64,000 nucleotides of DNA from Acidithiobacillus acidisediminis (GTDB lineage: Bacteria; Pseudomonadota; Gammaproteobacteria; Acidithiobacillales; Acidithiobacillaceae): assembly GCF_023277115.1 (NCBI RefSeq), contig NZ_JALQCS010000001.1:1544001-1608000 (forward strand). Reading direction: 5' to 3'. Both the position numbers and the translations under genes were made by a program. This document shows, piece after piece, positions 53,351-62,877 of the stretch. The notes beneath the pieces were generated by a model that saw only the letters and a program-made list of their open reading frames with translations, was not told the origin of the DNA and ran no database searches. The stretch's first letter is position 1. Every line of letters starts with the position of its first letter.

Positions 53351-53815
53351 TCAGGCGCGGGCCAGGAGCCGGTCCAGTGCATTCGCAAAGGCTTGGCGGT
53401 CCGCTTGACTCAGGGCAGCGGGGCCACCGGTGCGCACACCGGAGTCCCTGAGTTGCTCCATCATGTCACGAATCCGCAGGCGCTCGCGGATGGTTTCTGG
53501 AGAATAACGCTCCCCGCGCGGGCTGAGGGCGTGGCCGTTTTTTTCGAGTACGGCGGCGGCTAGCGGGATATCTGCAGTGATGACCAGATCACCTGCCACG
53601 ATTTGCCGAACGATTTCCTCATCGGCTACATCAAATCCTTTTGGCACGACCATGGTGCGGATATAAGCGGAGCGGTGTGCGCGCAGGGCCTGATTGGCCA
53701 CTAGGGTCAAAGGCAATTTCAGACGATCGCTGGCGCGGTATAAAATCTCTTTAATGACGTTGGGACAGGCGTCGGCATCAACCCAGATATGCATGGGACG
53801 GCTCTTGGGAGTCAT
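53351..53815 (-). CDS. UPF0178/YaiI-family protein
   Basis: A 154-residue protein of the YaiI/YqxD (DUF188) family, with a PIN-like/nuclease-type fold and unknown function. Diagnostic segments: [54 protein letters not shown] and [18 protein letters not shown]. The start could instead be the ATG at 53794 ([10 protein letters not shown]). Confidence 0.9.
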   Translation of the reverse strand: MTPKSRPMHIWVDADACPNVIKEILYRASDRLKLPLTLVANQALRAHRSAYIRTMVVPKGFDVADEEIVRQIVAGDLVITADIPLAAAVLEKNGHALSPRGERYSPETIRERLRIRDMMEQLRDSGVRTGGPAALSQADRQAFANALDRLLARA

Positions 53816-53902
53816 TTGCGTGGCACCACCATGTCACAGTTGGGACTTCCCGACAATGGGTGGCCCCATGGCGGACATTCCTCAAAACAGACAGGAGAAG
53901 TC

Positions 53903-54274
53903 ATGAAATTACATATTGATAGTCGCCTTCATCTGCGCCCAGCTCGGGAGTTTCACCTACGTCTATTACGTTATCTGGGGGCCGCGTTCTTGTTTTTGGG
54001 CGTTTCTCTGCTGATGGGTGTAACCGGATATCACAGCATCGCGCATTTGAGCTGGGTCAACAGTCTCTTGAACGCCAGCATGATCCTGAGTGGTATGGGT
54101 CCGGTTTCTAGCCTTCATGACACGGATGCCAAGTTGTTCGCCAGTCTTTACGCCTTATACAGTGGTGTGGTCTACTTGGCGGTTTCCGCGGTCATTCTAT
54201 ACCCCCTAGTAGAGCGTTTCCTGAAAGTTCTGCACTTGCAGGCTATCAATACCATGCAGGATTCGGGCGATTAA
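53903..54274 (+). CDS. Two- or three-helix membrane protein, unknown
   Basis: A 123-residue protein from the ATG at 53903 (ACAGGAGAAG upstream). Helices: YLGAAFLFLGVSLLMGVTGY; SLLNASMILSGMGPV; ASLYALYSGVVYLAVSAVILYPLV. The segment SGMGPVSSLHDTDAKLFASLYALYSG is a recognisable pattern of a widespread uncharacterised family with ion-channel-like topology (from memory). The function is unknown. Confidence 0.6.
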   Translation: MKLHIDSRLHLRPAREFHLRLLRYLGAAFLFLGVSLLMGVTGYHSIAHLSWVNSLLNASMILSGMGPVSSLHDTDAKLFASLYALYSGVVYLAVSAVILYPLVERFLKVLHLQAINTMQDSGD

Positions 54275-54443
54275 TCTCCCTGAACCGAGGGACTGATGAA
54301 CGCTTCGGCCTTCTGCGCTTGCGGCGCCACGGATTCGGGGACCGACATCAGAGCAGGCACCCTCATGCTTTCCTAAATCTTTGTAGGTAGGCTACGCAGA
54401 GATGGCATAGCGATTCTTGCTGGCGCAGGAAGGGAGCGGGGCG

Positions 54444-55109
54444 ATGCGGGTGCTCTTGGTGGAAGACGATCGGATGTTGGCCGAGGCGGTGTTGACCGCC
54501 TTGCGCGATGCCGGCCATGCAGCGGACTGGGTGATGGATGGGCGTTCGGCCCGAGGGGCCCTGCAGCCCGTGGAGCACGAGGTCCTGCTGTTGGATCTGG
54601 GTTTGCCCGATGACGATGGCTTGCAGTTGCTTGCGGATCTTCGGCACAGCGGGGCATCTCTACCTGTATTGATCTTGAGTGCCCGCGACGCCCTGGATGA
54701 CCGGATTGCCGGCCTCGATGCGGGGGCCGACGACTATCTGATCAAGCCCTTCTCAGCCCGGGAACTGCTCGCGCGACTGCGTGCCATACAACGTCGTCAA
54801 GGCGGGCAGGCGGGCCCGCTGCTGAGCAATGGCCTGATCACCCTGGATTTGAGTACCTATGAGGCCTGGCGGGAGGGTGAGGAGGCGCAGCGCCTGACGC
54901 CGCGGGAGTTCTCCCTACTCAGTGCCCTGTTGCAGCGCCCCGGGCGCATCCTCAGCCGGGAAGAGTTGGAGGGTCGCATCTATGCCTGGGGTGAAGAAGT
55001 GGAAAGTAACAGTATCGACTTTCTGATCCACGGGCTGCGCAAAAAGTTAGGTGCCAATGCCATCAAAAACCTCCGTGGTGCCGGCTGGCTGGTCGAGAAA
55101 GGGGCATGA
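54444..55109 (+). CDS. OmpR-family response regulator (QseB/PmrA-like)
   Basis: A 221-residue two-component regulator. The receiver has the acidic pair D8/D9, the phosphorylation site Asp51 (LLLDLGLP) and the conserved Lys in DYLIKPFS. The C-terminal winged helix includes RLTPREFSLLSALLQRPGRILSREEL and SNSIDFLIHGLRKKLG. The start at 54444 is preceded by AGGAAGGGAG. It overlaps its kinase gene by 4 bases and leads an operon with a TolC/MFP/RND set, which it probably controls. Confidence 0.9.
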   Translation: MRVLLVEDDRMLAEAVLTALRDAGHAADWVMDGRSARGALQPVEHEVLLLDLGLPDDDGLQLLADLRHSGASLPVLILSARDALDDRIAGLDAGADDYLIKPFSARELLARLRAIQRRQGGQAGPLLSNGLITLDLSTYEAWREGEEAQRLTPREFSLLSALLQRPGRILSREELEGRIYAWGEEVESNSIDFLIHGLRKKLGANAIKNLRGAGWLVEKGA

Positions 55110-56443
55110 GGCGCCAGAGTTTTTCTCTGCAGAGGCGGCTTCTGCTCACCCTGGTGGTTTGGGTGCTCGGGATCGGCGGGATAGCGACCGTCGTTATCTA
55201 CTACCTGAGCTATCAGGATGCACGGAATTTTCAGGATGCTGACCTGGTGCAGGTGGCAGCCTGGGTGGATCCTCAAGCCTTGCCCGATCATCCTCTCAGC
55301 GCGCCGTGGTTTTTGCGGGAAAAAAAGCGCTTGCCCCGGGAAGAGGACTATGGCTCCATGGTGGTAGAGGTCATGACCCCAGGGAAGATCGCCCAACCCT
55401 TGGCCATCCCCGAAGACTGGCAGCCAGGCTTCCACCAATTCCACGATGCTGGCCAAGATTGGCGGGTCTTTGTGCGGCGCTTGGCAGATGGACGTCGACT
55501 GGCCGTAGCACAACCCTATTCTTTGGTCCGTGAGGCGGCGGGCGACGGGTTGCAGCGCACTCTCTGGCCGTTTTTGGCGTTGTTGCCTATCTTGTTGTTG
55601 GCAATCGCTTGGCAATTGCACCGGGGCTTCCTCCCCCTGCGCAGGTTGGCGAAGGAGATCCATGCCTTGCAGCCCCAGCAGGAGATGCGCCTGCCTGAGC
55701 GCGCCGTGCCCCAGGAAATACAGCCCTTTTGGGTCGCCATTCAGGAACTCCTGCAACGGGTGGAAATCTTGCTGCAGCGCGAACGGCGCTTTGTTGCCGA
55801 TGCGGCGCACGAATTGCGTACGCCTCTTGCGGCATTGTCCTTGCAAGTGGAGAACGCCCGCGCCGCTCAGGATTTGGGCGTTTGCCAAGAGCGGTTGGCT
55901 CAGGTGGAATCTGGTCTTGGGCGCAGCCGGCGACTACTGGACCAGCTGCTGACCCTGGAACGGCAGGTTGCCAGCGCGGCGCAGGTGCGCTGCATCGATA
56001 TGGGGGAATTGCTGCGGGAGATCCTGGCGGAGCGGGTCCCGGTGGCCGAGGCACGGGAGATGGAAATGATCCTGGAATTGACGGGGCCATTGCGCATTCT
56101 TGGCGATCTTTTGGCCTATCGGGTGTTGATCAGCAATGCCCTGGACAATGCCCTGCGCTATGCCCCCGCCGGAACTTCGGTCTGGCTGCGTTGGCGCTTG
56201 GAGAATGCATCTGTTGTCGTCGAAATCGAGGACGAAGGGCCGGGGATTCCTGCCGAGCAACGGGAGGCGGTCTTTGCGCCATTCCACCGGGGCAGCCTCC
56301 AAGGCGGCGAGGGCAGTGGTTTGGGACTGGCGATTATTGCTGCCGCTGCCCAGCGCCTGGGCGGGCAGTTGGCGCTCCGGGATGGACGCTCCGGTTCGGG
56401 TTTGCGTTTACAGTATCGTCAGCCCGCACCAGAGCTTTGTTGA
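55106..56443 (+). CDS. Sensor histidine kinase
   Basis: A 445-residue QseC-like kinase. Two membrane helices (LLLTLVVWVLGIGGIATVVIYY; TLWPFLALLPILLLAIAW) flank a periplasmic sensor of about 130 residues. The H-box is FVADAAHELRTPLAAL (His235). The N, G1 and G2 boxes read NALDNALRYAP, EDEGPGIP and GSGLGLAI. The signal sensed is unknown. Coupled to the regulator by overlap and followed after 6 bases by the efflux genes. Confidence 0.9.
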   Translation: MRRQSFSLQRRLLLTLVVWVLGIGGIATVVIYYLSYQDARNFQDADLVQVAAWVDPQALPDHPLSAPWFLREKKRLPREEDYGSMVVEVMTPGKIAQPLAIPEDWQPGFHQFHDAGQDWRVFVRRLADGRRLAVAQPYSLVREAAGDGLQRTLWPFLALLPILLLAIAWQLHRGFLPLRRLAKEIHALQPQQEMRLPERAVPQEIQPFWVAIQELLQRVEILLQRERRFVADAAHELRTPLAALSLQVENARAAQDLGVCQERLAQVESGLGRSRRLLDQLLTLERQVASAAQVRCIDMGELLREILAERVPVAEAREMEMILELTGPLRILGDLLAYRVLISNALDNALRYAPAGTSVWLRWRLENASVVVEIEDEGPGIPAEQREAVFAPFHRGSLQGGEGSGLGLAIIAAAAQRLGGQLALRDGRSGSGLRLQYRQPAPELC

Positions 56444-56449
56444 GGACCT

Positions 56450-57769
56450 ATGCGCCTGTCGATCCCCACACTATTCCTACTCCTGGCCCTCGCGGGCTGT
56501 GCCAGCTATCACCCTCTTCCCTTGGCGACCCAGGTGCCAATACCGTCGTCGACGCACCAGACCGTGGCTGCCGCTGGACAGGGTATCGACTTCCAGCAGC
56601 CACTCACGGGCACGGAAGTGGCGCAGATCGCGGTCATGCTCAACCCCAATCTGCGTGCGTTGCGCGCCGAACGCGGGGTGGCCCAGGCGCAGGTCTTTGC
56701 CGCTGGCCTCTTGCCTGATCCACAGCTCTCCCTGAGTGCCGATCTGCCGAGCAATGTCAGCCAAGGGTACTTCAATGCTTACGGCATCGGTCTCCAGTGG
56801 AACCTGGCCAGCCTGTTTACCCGCAGCACGCGTCTGGCCGCTGCCCGTGCTCAGCGGCGCTCGGTGCAATATCAGGTGGCTTGGCAAGAGTGGATGCTGG
56901 CCAACCAAGCCCGTATTCAGGCGCGGCGGTGGTACTATTTGCACCGGCAGGAGACCCTTGCGGCGGCCGCTACCCAGGTCAGCACCCAGCTGTACCGGGT
57001 GGCGCAAGAGAACTTGCAGCAGGGGGATACCACCATCAGCTCCGCCACCCTGCGCCAGATTGCCTATCTGGACAGCCAGGACCAGCAATTGGCCCTGCAG
57101 CGACAGCTGAGCAAGGCGCGTTTGCAGCTCAATCAGACCTTGGGTTTGCCGCCGGATTTTCGGGTGCAGGTGGCGGCCCCTCGGCCTCTGGGCCCAATCC
57201 CTCCGGTGTCGCAGCTCGTCGCTTTGGCCATCCAGCATCGCTTGGATTTGCGCGCCTTGCGTGCCGGTTATGCCGCCCAGGAGGCCCAGGTGCGCACCGC
57301 CATCCTCGGGCAATATCCGGCCTTCAGTATTGGCGTCAGCCATGCTGCGGATACCTCCAACATCCAGACCTTTGGGCCCAGCATCAACCTGAGCATTCCC
57401 CTCTGGAACCGCAACCGGGGTGCCATCGCCCAAGCCCGGGCTACTCGCGCCCAGCTGCACGCGGCCTACAGTGCCCGGCTGTTTCAGACCCGGGCGGAGA
57501 TCAGTGCCCTGGTGCGCGATCTGCAGCGCCTGCAGGCAGAAATTACGCCCCTGGCGCAACAGGTCCCGGCCCTGCAAAAGGCGGAACAACGACTGCGGGT
57601 GGCTGCCAGCGAACATGATGTGACGCTGCTCGATTACGAAACCGTCCGTAGTCAAAGTTTGGCCAAAAGCCTGCAACTCCTGTCCTTGCAGGAGGCGCAA
57701 TCCACCGAAGAGGCGGCTCTGGAAATGGCCGTGGGCATCCCTTGGCAAGAATGGAAGCAAACACCATGA
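56450..57769 (+). CDS. TolC/OprM-family outer-membrane lipoprotein
   Basis: A 439-residue outer-membrane factor with lipobox LAGC (Cys17) and two efflux-channel repeats (VAQIAVMLNPNLRALRAERGVAQAQ; FGPSINLSIPLWNRNRGAIAQARA). Overlaps the adaptor gene by 4 bases. Lipid-anchored, unlike the channel at 46295. Confidence 0.88.
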   Translation: MRLSIPTLFLLLALAGCASYHPLPLATQVPIPSSTHQTVAAAGQGIDFQQPLTGTEVAQIAVMLNPNLRALRAERGVAQAQVFAAGLLPDPQLSLSADLPSNVSQGYFNAYGIGLQWNLASLFTRSTRLAAARAQRRSVQYQVAWQEWMLANQARIQARRWYYLHRQETLAAAATQVSTQLYRVAQENLQQGDTTISSATLRQIAYLDSQDQQLALQRQLSKARLQLNQTLGLPPDFRVQVAAPRPLGPIPPVSQLVALAIQHRLDLRALRAGYAAQEAQVRTAILGQYPAFSIGVSHAADTSNIQTFGPSINLSIPLWNRNRGAIAQARATRAQLHAAYSARLFQTRAEISALVRDLQRLQAEITPLAQQVPALQKAEQRLRVAASEHDVTLLDYETVRSQSLAKSLQLLSLQEAQSTEEAALEMAVGIPWQEWKQTP

Positions 57770-58800
57770 TCTCGTTTATCCGATCCGTGCAGTTCGCACT
57801 GCTGGCCATGGGCTTGCTGTTGGCGACAGTTGCTTGGGGTGGGGTGTCGGCCCTGGTACAGGTGACCCCGGCGCGCAACATGCACTTTGTGCAGCAGTTA
57901 CGGGCCTATGGCAACGTGGAATTTGCCCCTGAGGGGGGGCGCAGCGTCAGTGTGCAGGCCGAAAGTCAGGTGCAGCACGTTTGGGTGGCTGCGGGCCAAC
58001 GCGTGCGGCGGGGCGAACGTCTGCTGCAGGTGCAGCCGTCCGTTGCGGATCGGCTGCAATATCGGCAGGCGCAGATCGATGTGCACTTCGCCCAATCCGA
58101 TCTGGATCGGCTGCAAACATTGCGGCAACGGCAACTCGCGACCAACGCCCAAGTACAGGCCGCGCAGCAGAGTGTATCCAAGGCCCAGGCCGTTCTGCAG
58201 GATTGGCGGTCACGCTTGGCTTCCATGGGAACTGGTGTATTGCGTGCGCCGATCGATGGCGTGGTGACTCAGGTTCCAGTAGAGGAGGGCGCGGTCATCG
58301 CTGCCGGTCAGCCGCTGTTACGCTTGAGTACGGGGAATGCCTTGCGGGTCGTCCTGGGTATAGAACCCGCGGACTTGGCGCGGGTGCAATCCGGTGACTC
58401 TGTGAAGCTACGGCCGGTCTATGGTTCGGGTCTACAGTGGACAGGCAAGATCAGCCAGATCTACGAACAGGTCGATCCGCAGAGTCGTCTGGCCCATGTG
58501 GTCGTTGCCCTACCGGCCAGTCCAGGGCTCTTGCCCGGCATGATGCTGCAGGCAGAAATCCAGTTGGGGCAAGAAGATGCCCTGGCGATTCCGGACCGTG
58601 CCGTTCTCTATGCGGGCAAGCGGGCCTACTGCTATGTGAATGTACAGGGGCGCGCGCAGAGGCGCTGGATCCAGATGGGCTCGCGCGAAGGGGATTGGAT
58701 TGCCGTGCGGCAGGGGCTGCACGCCGGCGAATCTGTGGTGAGCCTGGGCAATTATGAGCTGCGTAACGGCATGGCGCTGCGGCTGCAGAGGGGCTCCTGA
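57766..58800 (+). CDS. RND periplasmic adaptor (membrane-fusion protein)
   Basis: A 344-residue adaptor with an N-terminal hydrophobic anchor or signal (FALLAMGLLLATVAWGGVSAL). Lipoyl halves are VWVAAGQRVRRGERLLQV and GVVTQVPVEEGAVIAAGQPLLRL, separated by a short coiled coil, followed by a beta-barrel and MPLS-like domain (ALAIPDRAVLYAGKRAYCYV). The ATG at 57766 overlaps the tolC stop, and its TGA overlaps the RND ATG by one base. Confidence 0.87.
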   Translation: MISFIRSVQFALLAMGLLLATVAWGGVSALVQVTPARNMHFVQQLRAYGNVEFAPEGGRSVSVQAESQVQHVWVAAGQRVRRGERLLQVQPSVADRLQYRQAQIDVHFAQSDLDRLQTLRQRQLATNAQVQAAQQSVSKAQAVLQDWRSRLASMGTGVLRAPIDGVVTQVPVEEGAVIAAGQPLLRLSTGNALRVVLGIEPADLARVQSGDSVKLRPVYGSGLQWTGKISQIYEQVDPQSRLAHVVVALPASPGLLPGMMLQAEIQLGQEDALAIPDRAVLYAGKRAYCYVNVQGRAQRRWIQMGSREGDWIAVRQGLHAGESVVSLGNYELRNGMALRLQRGS

Positions 58801-61800
58801 TGGGCGACTGGCTGTTGCGGCATCGCCGCTCCGTACTGTTTTTTCTGACCCTGCTGGTCTTGGCCGGGGTCGCGGCGGCCCTCAAATTACCCGTGGCCCT
58901 GTTTCCCCAGGTGGCCTTTCCCCGCATCGAGGTGGCCGCAGATGCGGGCAATCTGCCCATCGCCCAGACCCAGCTCACCCTGACCCAGCCCCTGGAGCAG
59001 GCATTGCGGGGCGTGCCGGGGGTGGAAAAGATTCGTTCGACCACCTCCCGGGGTGCCACGGATATCTCGGTCCAGTTTGCCTGGGGCACGGCAATGAACA
59101 CCGCCCTGCTGCAGGCCGAGTCGGCCATCAATCAGGTCTTGCCCAGTCTCCCTGCTGGAACTCAGTTCCGGGCACGGCGGATGGATCCTACGGTGGACCC
59201 GATTCTGGGCCTTGCCCTGACCTCCTCCAGCCTGAGTCCGGTAGCCCTGCGTCATTACGCCTACTACGACCTGCGTCCGCGGCTCCTGGCCATCTCGGGG
59301 GTGGCCCAGGTGGACGTCCAGGGTGGGGAGCAGGCGGAATATCAGGTGATTGTCGATCCCCTACGCTTGCAAAGCTATGGCCTGCATTTTCAGGATGTCT
59401 CCCGGGCCTTGGCGGATAGCAACATAATCACGGCGGTCGGGCGCATCCAGCGCCATTATCGGCTCTATCAGATTCTGAGCGAGAGCCCCCTGCGCACGGA
59501 ACAGGAAATTGGCCAGACCATCCTCAAGAGTGGTCCCGATGGGGTGGTGGATCTTGCCGATGTGGCCCAGATCCGCCCGGGAGTGGTCCCCCAATGGACC
59601 ACCGTGAGCGCCGATGGTAAGGCGGCGGTGCTGGTCAATATCAAGCAGCAGATAGGCGGCAATACCGTGGCCATTGATCATGCCCTGCGACGCTTGCTCC
59701 GGCAGGACGCCGCCAGTATTCCAGCGGGGGTGAAAATCAGTACCTGGTACGATCAAAGCCAGCTGATTACCGCTGCGGCTTCGAGTGTTCGCGATGCCAT
59801 CCTCATCGGCGCCGTGCTTGCTGCTCTGGTGCTCTTGCTGTTCCTGCGCAATCTGCGCCTGACCCTCATTGTCGCCATTGTCTTGCCCAGCGTGCTGCTC
59901 GCCAGCGTCTTGCTCCTCTACGTCTTCCATCAGGGCTTCAACATCATGACCCTGGGGGGGATGGCGGCAGCGGTGGGTTTGGTCGTGGATGACGCGGTGG
60001 TGATGCTGGAACATATCATGCGGCGCATCAGTGAACATCCCGGCACACGGGTTCCCGTCCTGCACTCGGCGCTAGAGCTGAGCAAGCCGTTGGCGGGGTC
60101 TTCGGCGGCGACCATGATCATCTTTCTGCCGTTGGGTTTTCTCTCGGGGATTACGGGGGCCTTTTTTCAGGCCTTGGCCATTGCCATTGTCGCGGCCCTG
60201 ACGGTGTCCTTTTTGGTCGCGTATCTGGCCGTGCCCCTGCTGGCCGAGGTACTGCTGCGCCAAAAAGATGCCGAACGTGCCGAGCACCAAGGGCCCTGGC
60301 TGATCTGGTTGGGCAAGCTCTATGGCCGAGTGCTGCACTATCTCTTGCCGCGACCGGCGTGGATTCTGGGCATCTTCATCGGGGTCGCCGCGTTGGGATT
60401 CTGGTCCTACACCCAAGTGGGGAGTGGGTTCATGCCGCGGATGGATGAGGGGGGCTTTGTCCTCGATTATCGTGCCCCGCCCGGGACCTCCCTGGCGGAA
60501 ACCGACCGTCTGCTCGATCAGGTGCAGGATATTCTGGCCCATAACTCGAATGTCCTCAGCTATTCCCGGCGCACCGGCCTGCAACTGGGGGGCGGCATCA
60601 CCGAGGCCAACACCGGGGATTTTTTCATCCGACTGAAGAGCCAGCGGCAAGATAACATCTGGCAGATCATGAGCGACCTGCGCCAGCGAATCCATGATGA
60701 GGTACCGGGTCTGCACGTGGAAACCGGGCAGTTGATGGAAGATCTGATTGGTGATCTCACGGCCGTGCCCCAACCCATTGAAGTCAAAATCTACGGAGGC
60801 AATCCCGAGACATTGGGCGCTGTGGCCCATCAAGTCGCACAGCGCATTGCCCAGGTGCCGGGCGTCACCGAAGTTTTTGACGGTATCACCATTGCGGGTG
60901 ATGCGGTGGACATCCATATCGACCCCGTCCGGGCAGCCCTGGCAGGCATGAGCCCGGCCGATGTCACCCGCCAACTGCATACCCTGATGCAGGGGCAGGT
61001 GGTGACGCGCATCCCCACGGGTCAGGAAATGATCGGGGTGCGTCTGCGGGCGTCGCGCTCCTCCTGGTCGCAGATTCAAAAGCTGCGTCGCCTGCCGCTG
61101 CTGGCTCCGGATGGACATTACTTGCAGCTAGGGCAGGTCGCCGACGTCCGTCTTCAGTCGGGTCAGGCCGAACTCACGACGGAAAATCTCAAGCCGATGG
61201 TCGCGGTAACGGCGCGGATCGAAGGGCGCTCCATGGGCACGGTCATGGCTGAACTCAAATCCCGTTTGGCGCAGATGCGGCTCCCGGCGGGCGTCTACCT
61301 GCAATACGGGGGCCTGTATCAGGAGCAGCAACGCGCCATGCAGGCCTTGGCCCTGGTGCTGCTCGCGGCCATTCTCTTGGTGGCGCTCTTGCTCCTCTAT
61401 CTGTATGAACGCTTCAGCGTGGTGGTCAGCATCCTGAGCACCGCCATTCTATCTTTGGGCTGCGTATTCTTTGGTCTTTGGCTCACCGGGACGGAACGCA
61501 ACATCACCGCCATGATCGGGATGACCATGATCGTGGGGATCGTGACCGAGACGGCGATCTTTTTCTTTGCCGAGTTGCGGGATGTCACGCCCGTAGAACT
61601 CAGTCGCGCCGGTCAGGCGCGTTTGCGCCCAGTGCTGATGACAGCCATTATCGCCATTTTGGCCCTCTTGCCCCTGGCCCTGGGCTTGGGCGCTGGCGCA
61701 GAGATGCAGGCACCCTTGGCCATCGCTATCATCTCTGGTCTGGTCGCAGAGGTGCCTTTGGTCCTGTGGTTCATGCCCAGTCTGTATGGTTTTTTGGAAA

Positions 61801-61838
61801 ACCTTCGTGGCCGCCGACCTGCGGCGCGTTTTTCGTAA
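58800..61838 (+). CDS. RND efflux pump inner-membrane subunit (second system)
   Basis: A 1012-residue RND transporter. TM4 reads GGMAAAVGLVVDDAVVMLEHIMRR, with both relay aspartates as in drug/hydrophobe pumps, unlike the pump at 42238. The pore and docking domains and the second-half repeat are present (TERNITAMIGMTMIVGIVTETAIFFFAEL, where the equivalent acidic pair is absent, as usual). It belongs to an operon led by its own two-component system. Confidence 0.9.
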   Translation: MGDWLLRHRRSVLFFLTLLVLAGVAAALKLPVALFPQVAFPRIEVAADAGNLPIAQTQLTLTQPLEQALRGVPGVEKIRSTTSRGATDISVQFAWGTAMNTALLQAESAINQVLPSLPAGTQFRARRMDPTVDPILGLALTSSSLSPVALRHYAYYDLRPRLLAISGVAQVDVQGGEQAEYQVIVDPLRLQSYGLHFQDVSRALADSNIITAVGRIQRHYRLYQILSESPLRTEQEIGQTILKSGPDGVVDLADVAQIRPGVVPQWTTVSADGKAAVLVNIKQQIGGNTVAIDHALRRLLRQDAASIPAGVKISTWYDQSQLITAAASSVRDAILIGAVLAALVLLLFLRNLRLTLIVAIVLPSVLLASVLLLYVFHQGFNIMTLGGMAAAVGLVVDDAVVMLEHIMRRISEHPGTRVPVLHSALELSKPLAGSSAATMIIFLPLGFLSGITGAFFQALAIAIVAALTVSFLVAYLAVPLLAEVLLRQKDAERAEHQGPWLIWLGKLYGRVLHYLLPRPAWILGIFIGVAALGFWSYTQVGSGFMPRMDEGGFVLDYRAPPGTSLAETDRLLDQVQDILAHNSNVLSYSRRTGLQLGGGITEANTGDFFIRLKSQRQDNIWQIMSDLRQRIHDEVPGLHVETGQLMEDLIGDLTAVPQPIEVKIYGGNPETLGAVAHQVAQRIAQVPGVTEVFDGITIAGDAVDIHIDPVRAALAGMSPADVTRQLHTLMQGQVVTRIPTGQEMIGVRLRASRSSWSQIQKLRRLPLLAPDGHYLQLGQVADVRLQSGQAELTTENLKPMVAVTARIEGRSMGTVMAELKSRLAQMRLPAGVYLQYGGLYQEQQRAMQALALVLLAAILLVALLLLYLYERFSVVVSILSTAILSLGCVFFGLWLTGTERNITAMIGMTMIVGIVTETAIFFFAELRDVTPVELSRAGQARLRPVLMTAIIAILALLPLALGLGAGAEMQAPLAIAIISGLVAEVPLVLWFMPSLYGFLENLRGRRPAARFS

Positions 61839-61859
61839 AGTGAGAATGAGGAGAGCATC

Positions 61860-62816
61860 ATGACTGCCGCAAATTCTGATAACCCCGTCCGACAGAAGGC
61901 CGTTGCCGCCGTACGCATCCTGTTTGGGGTGATTTGGCTGATCAATACGGCCCTGCAACTGAATCCCGCCTATCGCGCCCATTTTTTCGGGTCCCTCTCG
62001 GCCGACTCGGCGGCGGGCCAGCCCGCTTGGGTGGTTCATTATGGCCAATGGATGGCGGCCTGGGTGCAGCAGATCGGACCGCACGCCGTGGCCTGGGCCT
62101 GCGTGGTTCTTGATGCCCTCCTTGCTGTCTCTCTGATTACGGGATTGGGCCTGCCCTTCCTCGCCCTGGTTGGTGTTCTCTACAATCTCTGGCTGTGGAG
62201 CACCGTGGGAGGCTTTGGTGGACCCTACACCCAAGGAGCGACCGACCCAGGCACGGCGATCATCTATGCCCTGGTCTTTGTCTATGTGCTGACCACGCGC
62301 TCTTGGGAATATTGGTCGCTGGCGCCAGGGGTACGGCGGCCACTCTCGGCCCCGGCTATGCACATGGCGCGCATTCTGTTTGGATTGCTCTGGGCCTTTG
62401 ACGCCTTCTGGAAGTGGCAACCCTATTTTCTCCATAACGCCCTGACCTATATGCAGCAGGCTTTGCCGGGAGAGCCCAGCTGGATTGCCGCCTATATATC
62501 TTTCTTCATTGTGCTGATTCAGGCCGTTGGCCCCGTGCTCTTCGGATACTTTGCGGCCATCGCCGAGAGTGTCATCGCCCTGTTTTTGCTTTTGGGCGTT
62601 GGATTGCGTTGGCTGATCCCGGTAGGTATCGCCTACAGCTTTGGGGTCTGGACCACCGCCGAGGGATGGGGCGCTCCCTATCTGGCCGGTAGCACGGCCA
62701 ACAAGGGCGACGTCCTGGGCACGACCAACATTTACATTATTGCCTTTTTGTTTTTGGCCGCCTGGGTGTACTTCCCGCCGAAACGTCTACGCGATGGAGA
62801 GTCTTCTGCGCAATGA
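61860..62816 (+). CDS. DoxX/DoxD-like membrane protein with an internal duplication
   Basis: A 318-residue protein with about eight helices. Two halves resemble each other: VRILFGVIWLINTALQLNPAY against ARILFGLLWAFDAFWKWQPYF, and GGFGGPYTQGATDPGTAIIYAL against GWGAPYLAGSTANKGDVLGT. The Gly-rich loop is like DoxD, the large subunit of thiosulfate:quinone oxidoreductase in sulfur oxidisers, but assignment to that enzyme is not justified from this alone. GAGGAGAG precedes the ATG. It is the last gene of the RND operon. Confidence 0.6.
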   Translation: MTAANSDNPVRQKAVAAVRILFGVIWLINTALQLNPAYRAHFFGSLSADSAAGQPAWVVHYGQWMAAWVQQIGPHAVAWACVVLDALLAVSLITGLGLPFLALVGVLYNLWLWSTVGGFGGPYTQGATDPGTAIIYALVFVYVLTTRSWEYWSLAPGVRRPLSAPAMHMARILFGLLWAFDAFWKWQPYFLHNALTYMQQALPGEPSWIAAYISFFIVLIQAVGPVLFGYFAAIAESVIALFLLLGVGLRWLIPVGIAYSFGVWTTAEGWGAPYLAGSTANKGDVLGTTNIYIIAFLFLAAWVYFPPKRLRDGESSAQ

Positions 62817-62877
62817 CCTGCCCTAGATCCCCCTGGCTCGACAAATGTCTTCACCTTCCATTCCTGGAGCACCGTAG

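Noticed and set aside
53831-53836. TGTCAC near the 53903 gene
   Set aside because: A single unit without 11-bp partners; not a Pho box.
56477-57760. Open frame of 427 codons opposite the TolC-like gene
   Set aside because: Shadow of a well-supported TolC lipoprotein gene within a coupled operon.
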